In this document: piece by piece, positions 32,338 to 41,636 of the stretch
Position numbering within the stretch: the first letter of the stretch is position 1
How the letters are laid out: every line of letters begins with the position of its first letter
NCBI RefSeq assembly: GCF_000003605.2
Contig: NW_003109104.1
Location: forward strand, 20,384-62,019
Origin: Saccoglossus kowalevskii
Lineage: Eukaryota > Hemichordata > Enteropneusta > Harrimaniidae
Direction: 5' to 3'
DNA length: 41,636 bases
Made by a program: the position numbers and the translations under genes
Notes under the pieces: generated by a model
Seen by the model: the letters and a program-made list of their open reading frames with translations, nothing else
The model's database searches: none
What the model was told of the DNA's origin: nothing

Positions 32338-33180
32338 TAATATCAATCAATCAAAATTATTTATATCGCGCCAGTATCTGTAGCAGTACTAGTGTTCTAA
32401 TGTCTTGAGAGAGAGAGAGAGTTCTAAGGCAGAATATAGTTTCCTCCTTGAAGCGCCTTATCTGATTCTCGTTGCAATTGAACACATATCCACTAGAAAT
32501 AGGCATATCTATAATGTTATACCCTCTAGAATTAAAAAGAGGTTGAACTGGATAAAAAAACGATTTTCATGTCTAGTATGTCATATGAGTTCAGTAGAAC
32601 TAATATATAGTTTTTCGCATTTATTACATGAAATGAAATATACAATATTCCTGGTAACACAACTGAATTCATATTTATCAGACCGAGCAGCATTTGTTTG
32701 TTTACTACTTTTAAAAGCATAACTGGGTGTATATATCTGGATATACTGGATACAGGACGGGTTTAGGCAATTTAAGGTCATTAGAAAGATGCTGTAGTGA
32801 ATTCTGTAACGAACTAGCAATCAATGAAAATGCTATACGGCTGGGGTTATATGTTCAGTTTTTATAGAATTTTTCACAGTATTGCGAGCAGATTGAATCT
32901 CAGTTTGAGATTCATTTAGTTGAAACTTGTTGCCATCCAGTTCTTGATATCATTGGTGCATGAGGGAAAGTAACCTAAAATGTAATATCATCTGCATATT
33001 GATGGAATTGTAGGTTATACTTACGAATGTATATCTCCAATGGTGATATACAGAGTGTAAATAAAATGGGTCGCGTACTGAACACTGTGGTACTCCGAAA
33101 TGTAAATGTGATGTTATATTGATGTCGTTTATTATTATTGATCTCTGTGTTTAATATATGACTTGCGGGCAACATCAGTT
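32338..33180 (-). mobile_element. L2/CR1-type LINE relic with internal deletion
   Basis: On the minus strand: P-I-L-F-T-L-C-I-S-P-L-E and Q-F-H-Q-Y-A-D-D (RT motifs B/C), then D-I-K-N-W-M-A, then a jump to H-I-T-P-A and L-V-R-Y-R-I-H-Y of the C-terminal region. It ends in a 3' tail GGCGCGATATAAATAATTTT plus GATTGATTGAT. This is the order of L2/CR1 LINEs, with the thumb region deleted. The Y-A-D-D catalytic box is intact, but stops are present. Confidence 0.72.
32407..32421. repeat. (GA)n simple repeat
   Basis: Short GA dinucleotide run in the 3' part of the LINE relic. Confidence 0.85.
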
Positions 33181-33420
33181 TAGTAGGAATGTAAATTGTC
33201 CTATGACGTGACCAGCTCTTAAAGAGGCCCTCTATTTATGCTGAAATAGGCGAGATTCAGATTATTTATTAACGTTTTGTCGGAATGTGATTCTCCATGA
33301 CAGACCGAACTCAGAAATAGCATTCATTTCGCGAATGTCCACTGGCAAACATCTCCGAATTATTATCTCGGTAGGTATAAAATAAATGACATCCCTAAGG
33401 CGAGTAATGACAAACTATTA

Positions 33421-34534
33421 TGGCTTAATTCTTGTGTTCTTATTAAACCTTACGTCAGCTGGCTTGCCTCGCCGACAACTCCGCCAAGACAGTCTCTAAG
33501 ACTACTATCTCGTCGAAAGCTCGCCAAGACTGACCAAGGCTCCCTTATTCACTTCTCCAACTTTAACCAATCCAGGGGAGTTTAAAAGCTAAAGGCATAG
33601 CCTTCAAACATTCAACTCGCATATAGCCAATCACACGAAGTACTTAATACGTCATATACATTTGGTTTATGTTCCACTATATTAAGAAACTACACATACC
33701 AAACTGTCAGAAATAACAGTCTGTTAGCAAAGTTTATATCGTAATTAGTTGCAATCACTGACTTCCGTCCAGGACCTTCTATAAACTTAAATGATGACAG
33801 GTTATGGGAAAGTATTGAATGATATCATTCAGCTATTCTGTCATGAATTTGTTTTCGCGTATCTGTTGACCGACTTAATTAGTTGATTACGAGCGAATTG
33901 CTGTGTTATGTCTGTCATCGTTTAGGCCTATTTGAAGTTTTGGATGGAATTTGGCTCAGTGATTTGGAACTAATTACCAGATAACCACCGCTATTCTGAC
34001 AGTTGGTTTCCATAGTTATTAATGTAGTGAACGATTAATCAAAAGATATGACGTATTCAGTACTTAGTGTGATTGGCTTTATGATTGAAGGTTACGCCTT
34101 AGAGTCTTTTTACTGTTTTGTAATTGGTTAGAGTTTTGAAAATGGGGAGCACACCACGAGAGACGCAGTCTAGAGCAGTCCTGGAGAGCCTTGGGGCGAG
34201 TGTTGACGCAGTCTAAGAGAGTCTTGGGTCAGCCCTGCGATAGTCTTGGGGACTTTTCTCCAGGGCGCTGTGTCTTATAGAGTGCTCCACAGACCGACTA
34301 AGACGAGAGTTGAAACGTATTTCGTTGTGCTTGTCTTATTCGACTGTAAAGTTTAAGTGACTTTCCCGATCCCGTACCTCAAGGGGACGAGATATAGAGA
34401 CGAGACGAAATTCCCCCCTGACAAGTGTGGAGAAACCCGAGAGTACAAGAATTTACCCCTGATAATTCACTGGCAACCAGGTATCAAGTCGTATCAGTAA
34501 CCGATCTTTAAACACATAGAAATAAATCATGACA
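33421..34534 (-). repeat. 3' LTR, interrupted by a nested solo LTR
   Basis: Without the insertion and one ATTC copy it is about 484 bp and aligns with 35814-36368. It lacks the AC-repeat segment present in the other copy. Shared blocks include GCTTGCCTCGCCGACAACTC and TCACTTCTCCAACTTTAACC. Confidence 0.72.
33839..34464 (+). mobile_element. Nested solo LTR (626 bp) with ATTC target duplication
   Basis: It starts TGTCATGAATTTG and ends ACCCCTGATA, flanked by ATTC at 33835-33838 and 34465-34468. The uninterrupted site AGCTATTCACTGGCAACCAG exists at 36295-36314 in the partner LTR. It belongs to the same family as the solo LTR at 14172-14669. Its AATTCCCCCCTGACA at about 34411-34425 is followed by a further 39 bp ending AATTTACCCCTGATA, so the 3' end differs from that copy. 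Confidence 0.8.
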
Positions 34535-34547
34535 CATCCCTCCTCTT
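34535..34547 (-). promoter_or_regulatory. Polypurine tract (second-strand primer)
   Basis: On the minus strand AAGAGGAGGGATG sits immediately before the 3' LTR start TGTCATG, the position and composition expected for a retrotransposon polypurine tract. Confidence 0.6.
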
Positions 34548-35813
34548 AAACTAGACTTATGTCTCCTGGCATAACACGTCACAAATCAAAGATATCGGTT
34601 ATTCACTCAACACTCGTCATGCAGGTCAAATACAATATTAACATAAAGGTATAATTCAAATGAGTAAAAAGAATGATTAAGTACAATGGTTATAAGTCTC
34701 AATATCCTACTCTTCAAGGGAGAGATTACAAAAGTTCCAACTATATTAAAAGGTCAAAACACTGAGGCGTAGCCGTATAACCATGTGATCAGTCGCTCGC
34801 TGCAGTCGTCAGCACGATCAAGTGATTACCAGGGATGCGTCTCACAGTTAAAGCTTTGCAAAGCTCGCCTCTACTAAAACAATAAGTAAACAATCTATTA
34901 TTCAAATCCTGTGACATATGTTTATAAACTCCACCCTAAACACAAGTTGTTGAATCTAAATAATAGTCTAACGACATGGGATCGCAATGTGAAAAAGAAG
35001 TCGCTATCATAACACATTTCTGCTCTGACAAATCCTAATTCAAGTGGGAAAAAGCTAAAACGACTAAACATTACTTAGTTACATATAATTGTGTCAATCA
35101 TGAACAAATGCTTTTGATCATCAAGTAATACGTACGTAGGCGCACCACTTCTATTTCAAAAAGATATTAAAACGTTACAAAAGTGCCTCTCAAATCAATA
35201 AATTCAAAGTGTAGGAACTATTCCAAAAACAACACATTAATCGACAACTCTGAAAAAACTCAAAACTCAATAAAACCTTAAAAACTCATATCCCGTATAT
35301 ACTTCTTAAAAACTCAAAATTGTTTGTTGCAAATACTTCGTCTACTGAGAAACGTTTAAATTTACCATCATAAAGAACCTCACGAAGTCAATAAATAAAT
35401 AAATGTCAGTTCAAAGTGGAGATCTGGGCGTTCACATAAACGTTATTCAACATCACAATAAACGTTCATAAACCGACAATAGGAAGCAAGCATTACGTTA
35501 CATACTAAACAATAGTGCTGAGATTGTCATGGTTATACTTGATTTCAGTTGCTACCTTGATTCTGATGTCGTCCACTTCACATTGGTCATCCAGTCCTAT
35601 TCGATATTCATCCTACTTGAGGTCTTCTGGAGTCATTATGTTGTAATTATGGTGAATCTGTTAATCTTCAAATACGGTTTGGTCACTTTCGTGGAGCTGC
35701 CAGTTCCGTCTGCCAGAAACACACACATTCATTCGTTCTCTCGTCATTACACAGTTCTGCACAGGAAGTTGATGTGTGTTATACACATGCCCGCGTTCCT
35801 CCAACATGTATGA

Positions 35814-35893
35814 TGGCTTAATTCTTGTGTTTTTATTAAACCTTACATCAGGTACCAGGGAATCGATACGTCGCCACCTTTCGCACAAACAAA

Positions 35894-35929
<36 letters not shown>

Positions 35930-36368
35930 TATAATTTGTGTCTAGGTCGCCCTGGGGAGAGTCCGCCAAGGCCGGCTTGCCTCGCCGACAACTCCACCAA
36001 GACTCTCTCTAAGACTCCTGCCTCGTCGAGAGCTCGCCAAGACTGACCAAGACTGACCAAGACTGCTTTATTCACTTCTCCAACTTTAACCAATTACAGA
36101 GGAGTTTAAAAGCTTAAAGCGTAGGCTCCAAACATTCAACTCGCATATAGCCAATCACACAAAGTACTTAACACATATATAAAGAAATTACACATACCAA
36201 ACTGTCAGATTTAGTTCCAATCATTGACTAGAGTTCCGTCCAGAACCTTGTATAATGGTGACAAGTTATGGGAAAGTGTTGAATGATATCATCCAGCTAT
36301 TCACTGGCAACCAGCTATCAAGTCGTATCAGTAACCGATCTTTAGACACATAGAAATAAATCATGACA
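35814..36368 (-). repeat. 5' LTR of the non-coding LTR element
   Basis: 555 bp including a (CA)n expansion and about 90 bp of neighbouring sequence absent from the 3' LTR. It contains the undisturbed ATTC target site of the nested LTR. The apparent Cys-Val open frames across it come only from the dinucleotide repeat. Confidence 0.7.
35895..35927. repeat. (AC)n microsatellite
   Basis: About 16 uninterrupted AC units within the 5' LTR. Likely length-variable. Confidence 0.92.
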
Positions 36369-36949
36369 GAACTGAAAGTATTGCAAGATGTGCAGAATGT
36401 GCACAAAAAGTCTCTTATGGAGATGAACTTCCGCGACATTTCTTTCTTAAGTTATGCAGGTGTTGTTATGTCTCATGAACTGCTCATGTCAAATTTAACA
36501 TGAAGCCCAGTGCCAAGTCAGTGATGATTTTATCAGCGTGAAGCATAAACGTACGGCCCCCAGACTGGGTACTGCCAATCCAGACGGTAACTGTGCCATT
36601 AAAGTTGTTCAGTACAATCCACCATTTAGGATGTTTATCACCAGGCTATAACCTCAAGTGAAAATATTCAAAGCCTTGTTAAAATGTTGCTTAATGTGCA
36701 CGATAACTTCGAAAACCTTAAAACCAATTTCGACACATTCTCTTTATTTCTTATTGAAACTACATGAGAGTGTGACCAAGTGGAGTTCTTATTCGCAAGT
36801 ACTACTCACAACGATGTCTTCAAAAATTGTTTCATTTAATTGTCGGGAACAAACTGTTAACCCAAAAGCACTGGCTTAGTAATTCTGAATGAACACTTAT
36901 GGGGAACATACATAATGGCTTTAGCGCGTGTGGAGGAGGAGGCAATGGT
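36369..36949. other. Intergenic DNA with an unrecognised coding-like remnant
   Basis: The plus frame 36499-36651 reads 50 codons to a TAA and includes S-V-K-H-K-R-T-A-P-R-L-G-T-A-N-P-D-G and V-V-Q-Y-N-P-P-F-R. The composition (Pro, Gly, Arg, balanced charges) looks like real protein rather than AT-rich noise. I cannot name the family. Its position just before LINE copies suggests a transposon remnant. Confidence 0.35.
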
Positions 36950-38130
36950 TTAAGGAACAGGAATCCATGTGGGACGGCCGAACTGAGGGATTGCCATCTT
37001 GTGCCGCAAGTCTCTTAGCAATAAAGTTAAACGATATTTAATGATAACAGGCTTATTGGTGTGGAATTGTGTACTGAGCATAGACATATACTCATAATAT
37101 GTGCATTTTCTCACTTGTTCATATGATAATTTTGATGATTTTCCTAGCTATTTGGCAAACAATTATTATATTGTTCAAGAATACCATGCAACAATTGCTA
37201 TCTAGGATAGGCAAATCTAGGATAAATCATTGTTTAGTCACGACTTGAAGATTGTTGCGCAGAAAATAATATATATGTAGAAAAGCATGCAGAAAATAAT
37301 AGATACGTTTTAGTCAGTCCACTGAAAATGTTGCATATTACATGAAGGCTCTTGGTAGTACTGGTGGTTAGTCACTGCCTTAATACAACCTCTGCTCACA
37401 CTGCAATTAAGAATATACGTATTATTAAAAATGTTATGTCGTCGGATCACCTTCCACTTAGCGACTCAATTTGAATTCCAGTTTCGACTTGGAAATTACC
37501 TTAGAATCATGCCGAAATGGTCTAAGGTGACTGGTCATAAAGTTAGAAAGTACTAGGACTGCTCAACTTCTGTGTGGGATTAATACTCCAAATAACGTAT
37601 TGGGTTGTCGTGACACTAAATACACAAATCGTGAACATATAATTACTCTTACTATGCTGACATTATTCAATCGTTACATGCAGTGGCTAAATATACTATA
37701 TCAAAGATACTATACGAACTGTCAACAAGATCCTAGGATAGAATGACCAATTTGGTGACTTTCATAACATTACTAAGGATGCATGTATGGTGTGGGTAAT
37801 TAATGGAAGACCTCGTTCTGTACCAATATATGAATTGACAAAATTTTAACTAACGGTTTGTATGTGTAAGAGAAACGATGAACAATCGAGGGCTGATTAT
37901 AGAGGGACAAATAAACATTTGCAATATGTGGAAAATGCACTATAATATCTCCTGTCTGTAAAAAATTGCCTAACAAGAATCATGTGATATCTGCTGTGAA
38001 TGAATTACTGCAGTAACTGTTATATCGAAATTATTTGAATTATATATTTTAAATCAAACTGAACAGTTGATCGTGACTAGTGATTACCGGTTTGGGTTTA
38101 AACGAAGGCATTCGACAAAAAGTTGGCATC
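36950..38130 (+). mobile_element. LINE copy A: endonuclease to start of RT, truncated
   Basis: Frameshifted pieces in order: AP-endonuclease G-I-H-V-G-R-P-N and A-I-L-C-R-K-S-L (about 36960), N-F-D-D-F-P-S-Y-L (about 37130), the S-S-D-H-L-P-L endonuclease end (about 37441), a linker D-A-C-M-V-W-V-I-N-G-R-P-R-S (about 37780), and the start of RT I-S-K-L-F-E-L-Y-I-L and F-G-F-K-R-R-H-S-T (to about 38115). The RT palm is missing; the next LINE copy starts right after. Same family as copy B, judging by F-G-F-K-(R/K)-(R/K)-H-S-T. Confidence 0.7.
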
Positions 38131-38193
38131 CAGAAATCCAGAAAATGGCCACCATGATGCCATCTCGCTATATATTGAACAAAAAGATTCCAT

Positions 38194-38869
38194 ATGGAAA
38201 TATATAATGATAAACGTATCATCAAAGACAAGCTTTGTAATAACCCTGACATTTTGAAACAGGATGAGATTACGTCTATATCAGCTAATAGAAAATCCAC
38301 AGTCAATGGCGAATTACGTAATAATGATGTTGATCTGCAAAGTGATTGTGGTAATTTACATACTCAAGATGCTGACATGCAGGTATGCCCATTAATGAAA
38401 ACACCGCCAGAGATGTTAATGATGAATGTGATAATTGCACAACAGATACAGATGGTTACACCACTTATCACAGTCATCATCGTAGAAAACGTAACTATGC
38501 GGAAGCTGTGTCTGTTGAAAAAAAAAATTGCAAACCCAGTCTATAATGAATCAAATCAAAGGAGGAATGGAATTCCTGTAGCTCCGCACCCATGCCACTA
38601 CTAACTCGCGCATTTTGTTTGTTCATCGGTTCAGAAACGCATTTGTTAGTAGACTTGTACCCGGAACTACCGTCGAGATGTTTACTACGTATATAAGAAC
38701 AAACGTGGTCATTACAGATATTGTGTGTGAGAAATTAAAAACCAAATATGACACCCTTCAAGCTTCGTTTTGTGTAACGACATCTTTATCAGACTTCCAG
38801 TCTCTTATGAATGCCAATGCCTGGCCTGAGGGCGTCTTGGTCCGTAAGTTTTTTCAGCGACGCAAATGA
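38194..38869 (+). pseudogene. LINE ORF1 fragment
   Basis: Two frames (38194-38604 and 38615-38869) make up the ORF1 remnant. The second carries F-V-S-R-L-V-P-G-T-T, I-V-C-E-K-L-K-T-K-Y and ends W-P-E-G-V-L-V-R-K-F-F, the usual C-terminal signature of nucleic-acid-binding ORF1 proteins in AP-endonuclease LINEs. The first frame is acidic/polar and variable, as ORF1 N-termini are. Confidence 0.6.
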
Positions 38870-38929
38870 CACTCTTCATATTATAATGATGGAAATTAAA
38901 ATTGTTTGATATAATTATAATTGTATAAT

Positions 38930-40230
38930 TAAGTCTTGTGTCAACACATTGTGTGATAATCACGATATATATCTTTTACAAGAACACTGGTTGGTAAAGG
39001 ATGACTTGGGATTTTTGTCTTCTATACACAAGGACATTTATCCATTTTGAGTTTCTGCTGTGGATACTAGCAGTGGTATTCTTATGGGGCGTCCCTACGG
39101 GGGTACTGCCATCTTGTGGTGTTAATCGCTTACAAGCATAATTATAAAGATTAATACGTATGAGGATCCGAGGCTTCTTGGTGCGAAAATAACAACTAAC
39201 AGCGATAGTAAACTCTCCTTTCTGTGTGTTTACCTCCCTACAAACTATTGTGACAATATAGACAAATTTGTGAACTACCTGGGTACGACGGCATATAACG
39301 CACCTCTTCCATGAACAATTGAGGGTGGCTCCGGTGAATCTAATACTGCGAACATGTGGGCTATGCATTTTAATACGGTTTTAAATTCTGTTAAATATAA
39401 AGTTAAAGTGCATCAATATGTTTCAGGTAATACGTTAGATACGTCCGTGGAAGAAGTCGCTCAGTTGTGCAGAGTCTTGAGCTAGAGAAATCATGTGGAG
39501 CAAGCGGTCTATCTGCTGAGCGCCTTAAATTCGCTAACCCGGTGATCTCATCACATCTGTCAATGTGTCTGTTTGCAATGCTTATACACGGAACTGTCCC
39601 ACCCAAGAAGGTTGATTGAAGTTGAACTGCTCCCAATAGCTAAGAACAAATGTGTAAATATGACCAGCAAAGATAATTATCGACCCATTGCCATAACTAC
39701 AGTTTTATCCAAAGTCTTTGAACACATTCTTCTAAACAGATGTCAGAATTATCTTAATGTTTCAGACAATCAATTCGGTTTTAAAAAGAAACACTCGACT
39801 GACTTATTTATTTTTACTCTGAAAGAAATTATTAAGCATTACAATTATTTATTATTTTTTTTATATGGACTCATTTGTCTGAAATAAATAATAATATAAT
39901 ATAATATAAAAGAAATTGTCGACTTCTATAAAATCGCAACTCGCCTGTCTTTTTGCTTGTTTCGTAGACGCAACAAAAGCGTTTGACTGGGTAAACCATT
40001 GGAAGTTATTCAGAAAAATGACAGGGAAATGCTATTATTCATTGTGCGTTGTATATTGTATTTGAACCGGGTTTAAAAATTTTTGTGTCCAGTGCACTTA
40101 TCTACGTTCTTTAGAATGACCAATGGAGTTGGACATTGAAGCATTCTTTCGTCAATGTTATTTACAATTTACACTGACAATCTCAGTACAAGGCTGCAAA
40201 AAAAAAACAGGTGTTCGATTTCATGAAGCT
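38930..40230 (+). pseudogene. LINE ORF2 fragment (endonuclease and reverse transcriptase)
   Basis: Readable motifs are L-L-Q-E-H-W-L, S-G-I-L-M-G-R-P-Y-G-G-T, M-W-A-M-H-F, N-Y-R-P-I-A-I-T-T-V-L-S-K-V-F-E, F-G-F-K-K-K-H-S-T-D and F-V-D-A-T-K-A-F-D (motif A, catalytic Asp present). The second half of the endonuclease is deleted, and the palm after motif A is heavily decayed, so the A-D-D box cannot be read. The clearest open part is 39600-39887. Confidence 0.68.
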
Positions 40231-40590
40231 GACATTGAAAATGCTCGTTGAGATCTGCGTGTGTTATATGGTAAACCTTTGCTTTTCTTTTCGTCCCAAT
40301 GCTGTCATCAGATACCAGAGATGAAATTTTCAAATTTGCTTGAATGTCTGATGTGATTATCGTACACAAATTGTAAATACAATGCGGATGGATTATAATA
40401 ACGCCATGAAACCTGTCTTTAGCCATAAACTGGATAGCAGCGCTAGTGGTGATAGTGTGAATAGTAATATTTTAAATTTTGAATTCCTTCAATGCAAGAA
40501 GTTATATAACAGCAATCGCCTTCTTACGAGCGATAATGCTTTATTTCGTACTAGTGTATTTTTTTTTTAGGACAAAGTTCAGACGTTGTA
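40169..40590 (+). other. Decayed 3' part of LINE copy B
   Basis: The plus strand still shows Y-T-D-N-L-S-like wording near 40171 (typical L-Y-T-D-N-L-S after RT motif B) and then degenerate sequence to the 3' untranslated region. No gene on either strand. Confidence 0.4.
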
Positions 40591-40669
40591 TTTATTAGTT
40601 TTAGTGTTTGTAATGCATTGTATATGGGACATTTGGGCCTGAAATAAAGGATTAATAATAATAGTATCG

Positions 40670-41081
40670 AACGTGGCAGATAAGGAATGAAGTAGATCGG
40701 TTTTGTTATTGCGATATTCTCTGTATGCGTATTGTAGTCGTTGTGAGATATTTATCAAGGTAGATTAACCGTATGAGTTGAAAAGAAGAAGTACGTCAAA
40801 ACATTATTTAAGAAGTGGTGTTGGGTCAAGACAGCAAATGTTTGTAGTAGAGTGTATGGTGATATCATATATTTGTTGGTCATCGACTGACTGAATGTTT
40901 TTTTTTTAACAGTAGAACTGTGTATTTCCCAGGAGATAAAAGGAGTAGATGTTTCATTCGCGGCCAAGGTGATACCTATGTCATCAATTTTCTTGGTAAA
41001 GAACTGAATGAAAGAATTGAACAGCTTCATAAATGATGTATGATTTATTAGTTCGTTACGCTGATAGGTAAAAGTATGCAT
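40670..41081 (-). mobile_element. L2/CR1-type LINE fragment (linker and RT start)
   Basis: On the minus strand F-F-T-K-K-I-D-D-I, I-S-W-E-I-H-S-S-T-V, then Q-R-L-Q-Y-A-Y-R-E-Y and L-S-A-T-F-D-T follow the order of an L2/CR1 ORF2 between endonuclease and RT motif A. LINE copy B ends directly against its broken RT (about 40663), so B probably inserted into this older element. Confidence 0.65.
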
Positions 41082-41636
41082 ATGCTAACAGTAGTTAATA
41101 AAGACCCCAAATAGACTGTTTATAAGTATATTAGCATCCGAGTTGCCGTACATCGACAAAGTAATACTGAGAAATTGGCGAGTTGTGTGTTGTCACAGTG
41201 CACGTGTGTTACGTAACCCCTTTTATAGAGAAGGGCAATGGGCCAATGACCTGTACATGTTATGTACATATCATAGTAAACTACAGGTTGCTTTAAGGTA
41301 GCGGGACTATTATTTGCATACTTGTTTTCATCTTCTAATTGTGACTAAATGACTACAAATAGACACAGGAAAGTATATATTTTTTGAATCGCCAGACTTC
41401 AAGCTTTTCACAAGTGTATTTTGCATGCCCGTATCTGCATTCTACGACGCGTTACTCAACCAAAAAAAATAATTACGCATTTATGCTGGCGATAAGAAGT
41501 ATTTTTTTCACTTTCCCTAGTTGTTTAATAGTCTGGTAAATTGAATGTGTCTGGTCAGTTTTATTCAAGCAACGCGTTTTAAAAATAGTGTGCTGAATTT
41601 CAAATACTGTTTTAGTCGCATTGCCCCCAACTCAAA
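41082..41636. other. Right flank, nothing recognised
   Basis: AT-rich sequence that may include more of the minus-strand L2/CR1 fragment, but no motif can be read. Confidence 0.4.

Larger units (their letters stand above)
33421..36368 (-). mobile_element. Non-coding LTR retrotransposon (LARD-like)
   Basis: Two LTR copies in the same (minus) orientation, 36368-35814 (5') and 34534-33421 (3', interrupted), bound an internal region of about 1.3 kb without recognisable gag or pol. Both LTRs begin TGTCATGATTTATTTC and end TTAAGCCA on the minus strand. A polypurine tract, AAGAGGAGGGATG, directly precedes the 3' LTR. No clear primer-binding site match or target duplication (TATTA versus GAACT) was found. 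The element depends on another element's proteins or is a deletion derivative. Confidence 0.7.
38135..40663 (+). mobile_element. LINE copy B: ORF1, endonuclease, RT and 3' tail
   Basis: A nearly full-order but internally deleted non-LTR retrotransposon. ORF1 covers 38194-38869 (frameshifted). The endonuclease lies at about 38930-39320, a linker at about 39330-39480, RT at about 39480-40230, and the 3' end at about 40590-40663 with GGGCCTGAAATAAAGGATTA and a TAA-repeat tail. The endonuclease is of the AP type (L-Q-E-H-W-L, G-R-P-Y-G-G-T-A-I-L-W), as in Jockey/CR1-group LINEs. Numerous frame changes make it inactive. Confidence 0.75.

Noticed and set aside
32581-32820. A GIY-YIG-like reading (N-I-V-Y-F-I-S-C-N-K-C-E-K-L-Y-I) suggesting a Penelope-like element
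   Set aside because: The stretch follows L-V-R-Y-R-I-H-Y in the same frame and has the length and position of the L2/CR1 RT C-terminal tail, so the likeness is probably coincidental. A profile search would settle it.
35661-36093. Frames encoding repeated Cys-Val
   Set aside because: They are translations of the (AC)n microsatellite inside an LTR.
38976-39368. A 130-codon minus-strand frame
   Set aside because: It is antisense to the AP-endonuclease region of LINE copy B, whose plus-strand motifs are clear.
1-41636. CRISPR arrays, bacterial operons, riboswitches
   Set aside because: No regularly spaced repeats, ribosome-binding sites or compact gene strings. Spliced genes and eukaryotic retroelements show that this is animal DNA.

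Overview
The window is AT-rich metazoan DNA. Its genes are split by GT-AG introns, and much of the rest is decayed eukaryotic transposable elements: non-LTR retrotransposons, Gypsy-type LTR elements, a DIRS-like tyrosine-recombinase element and small inverted-repeat DNA transposons. This mix, together with a lineage-expanded family of O-fucosyltransferase-like type II membrane proteins, fits a marine invertebrate (lophotrochozoan, hemichordate or cephalochordate). The sequence alone does not fix the species. There is no bacterial operon, CRISPR array or convincing tRNA or rRNA gene. An assembly gap of 994 N lies at 29523-30516.

Two intact genes stand out and point towards each other. Gene 1 (+ strand, 5409-9485, 449 aa) and gene 2 (- strand, 27899-18028, 435 aa) each have five coding exons. 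The intron phases are the same in both (0, 2, 0, 1), exon 3 is 145 bp and exon 4 is 133 bp in both, and the proteins match along their length. Both encode an N-terminal membrane anchor, a Ser/Thr- and sequon-containing stem, and a catalytic region resembling the GDP-fucose O-fucosyltransferase fold, with an H-F-R motif and a C-terminal A-x-L-F...W-S motif. They look like Golgi or ER glycosyltransferases that arose by inverted duplication.

Between the two genes, 9920-12135 holds two decayed tandem copies of gene 1's promoter, first exon and splice donor, with no further exons. The second copy carries a 353-bp MITE that the first copy lacks. Then come a DIRS-like retrotransposon relic (about 13215-14840) whose recombinase reading frame is split by a solo LTR, a degenerate minisatellite, and a CpG-richer block with one CTCF-like motif. 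Intron 4 of gene 2 holds a DNA transposon with an 8-bp target duplication, carrying a fragment resembling the N-terminus of a RecQ-like helicase. Intron 1 of gene 2 holds a Gypsy integrase relic.

The right third is a transposon graveyard. In order it holds: a minus-strand Gypsy element with integrase upstream of reverse transcriptase (28520-31858, containing the gap); a minus-strand L2/CR1-type LINE (32338-33180); a minus-strand non-coding LTR element (33421-36368) whose 3' LTR is interrupted by a solo LTR flanked by ATTC, with the matching empty site in its own 5' LTR; two adjacent plus-strand LINE copies (36950-38130 and 38135-40663); and a second minus-strand L2/CR1 fragment (40670-41081). 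Exon boundaries were placed by matching the two paralogues and by splice consensus; there is no transcript evidence.
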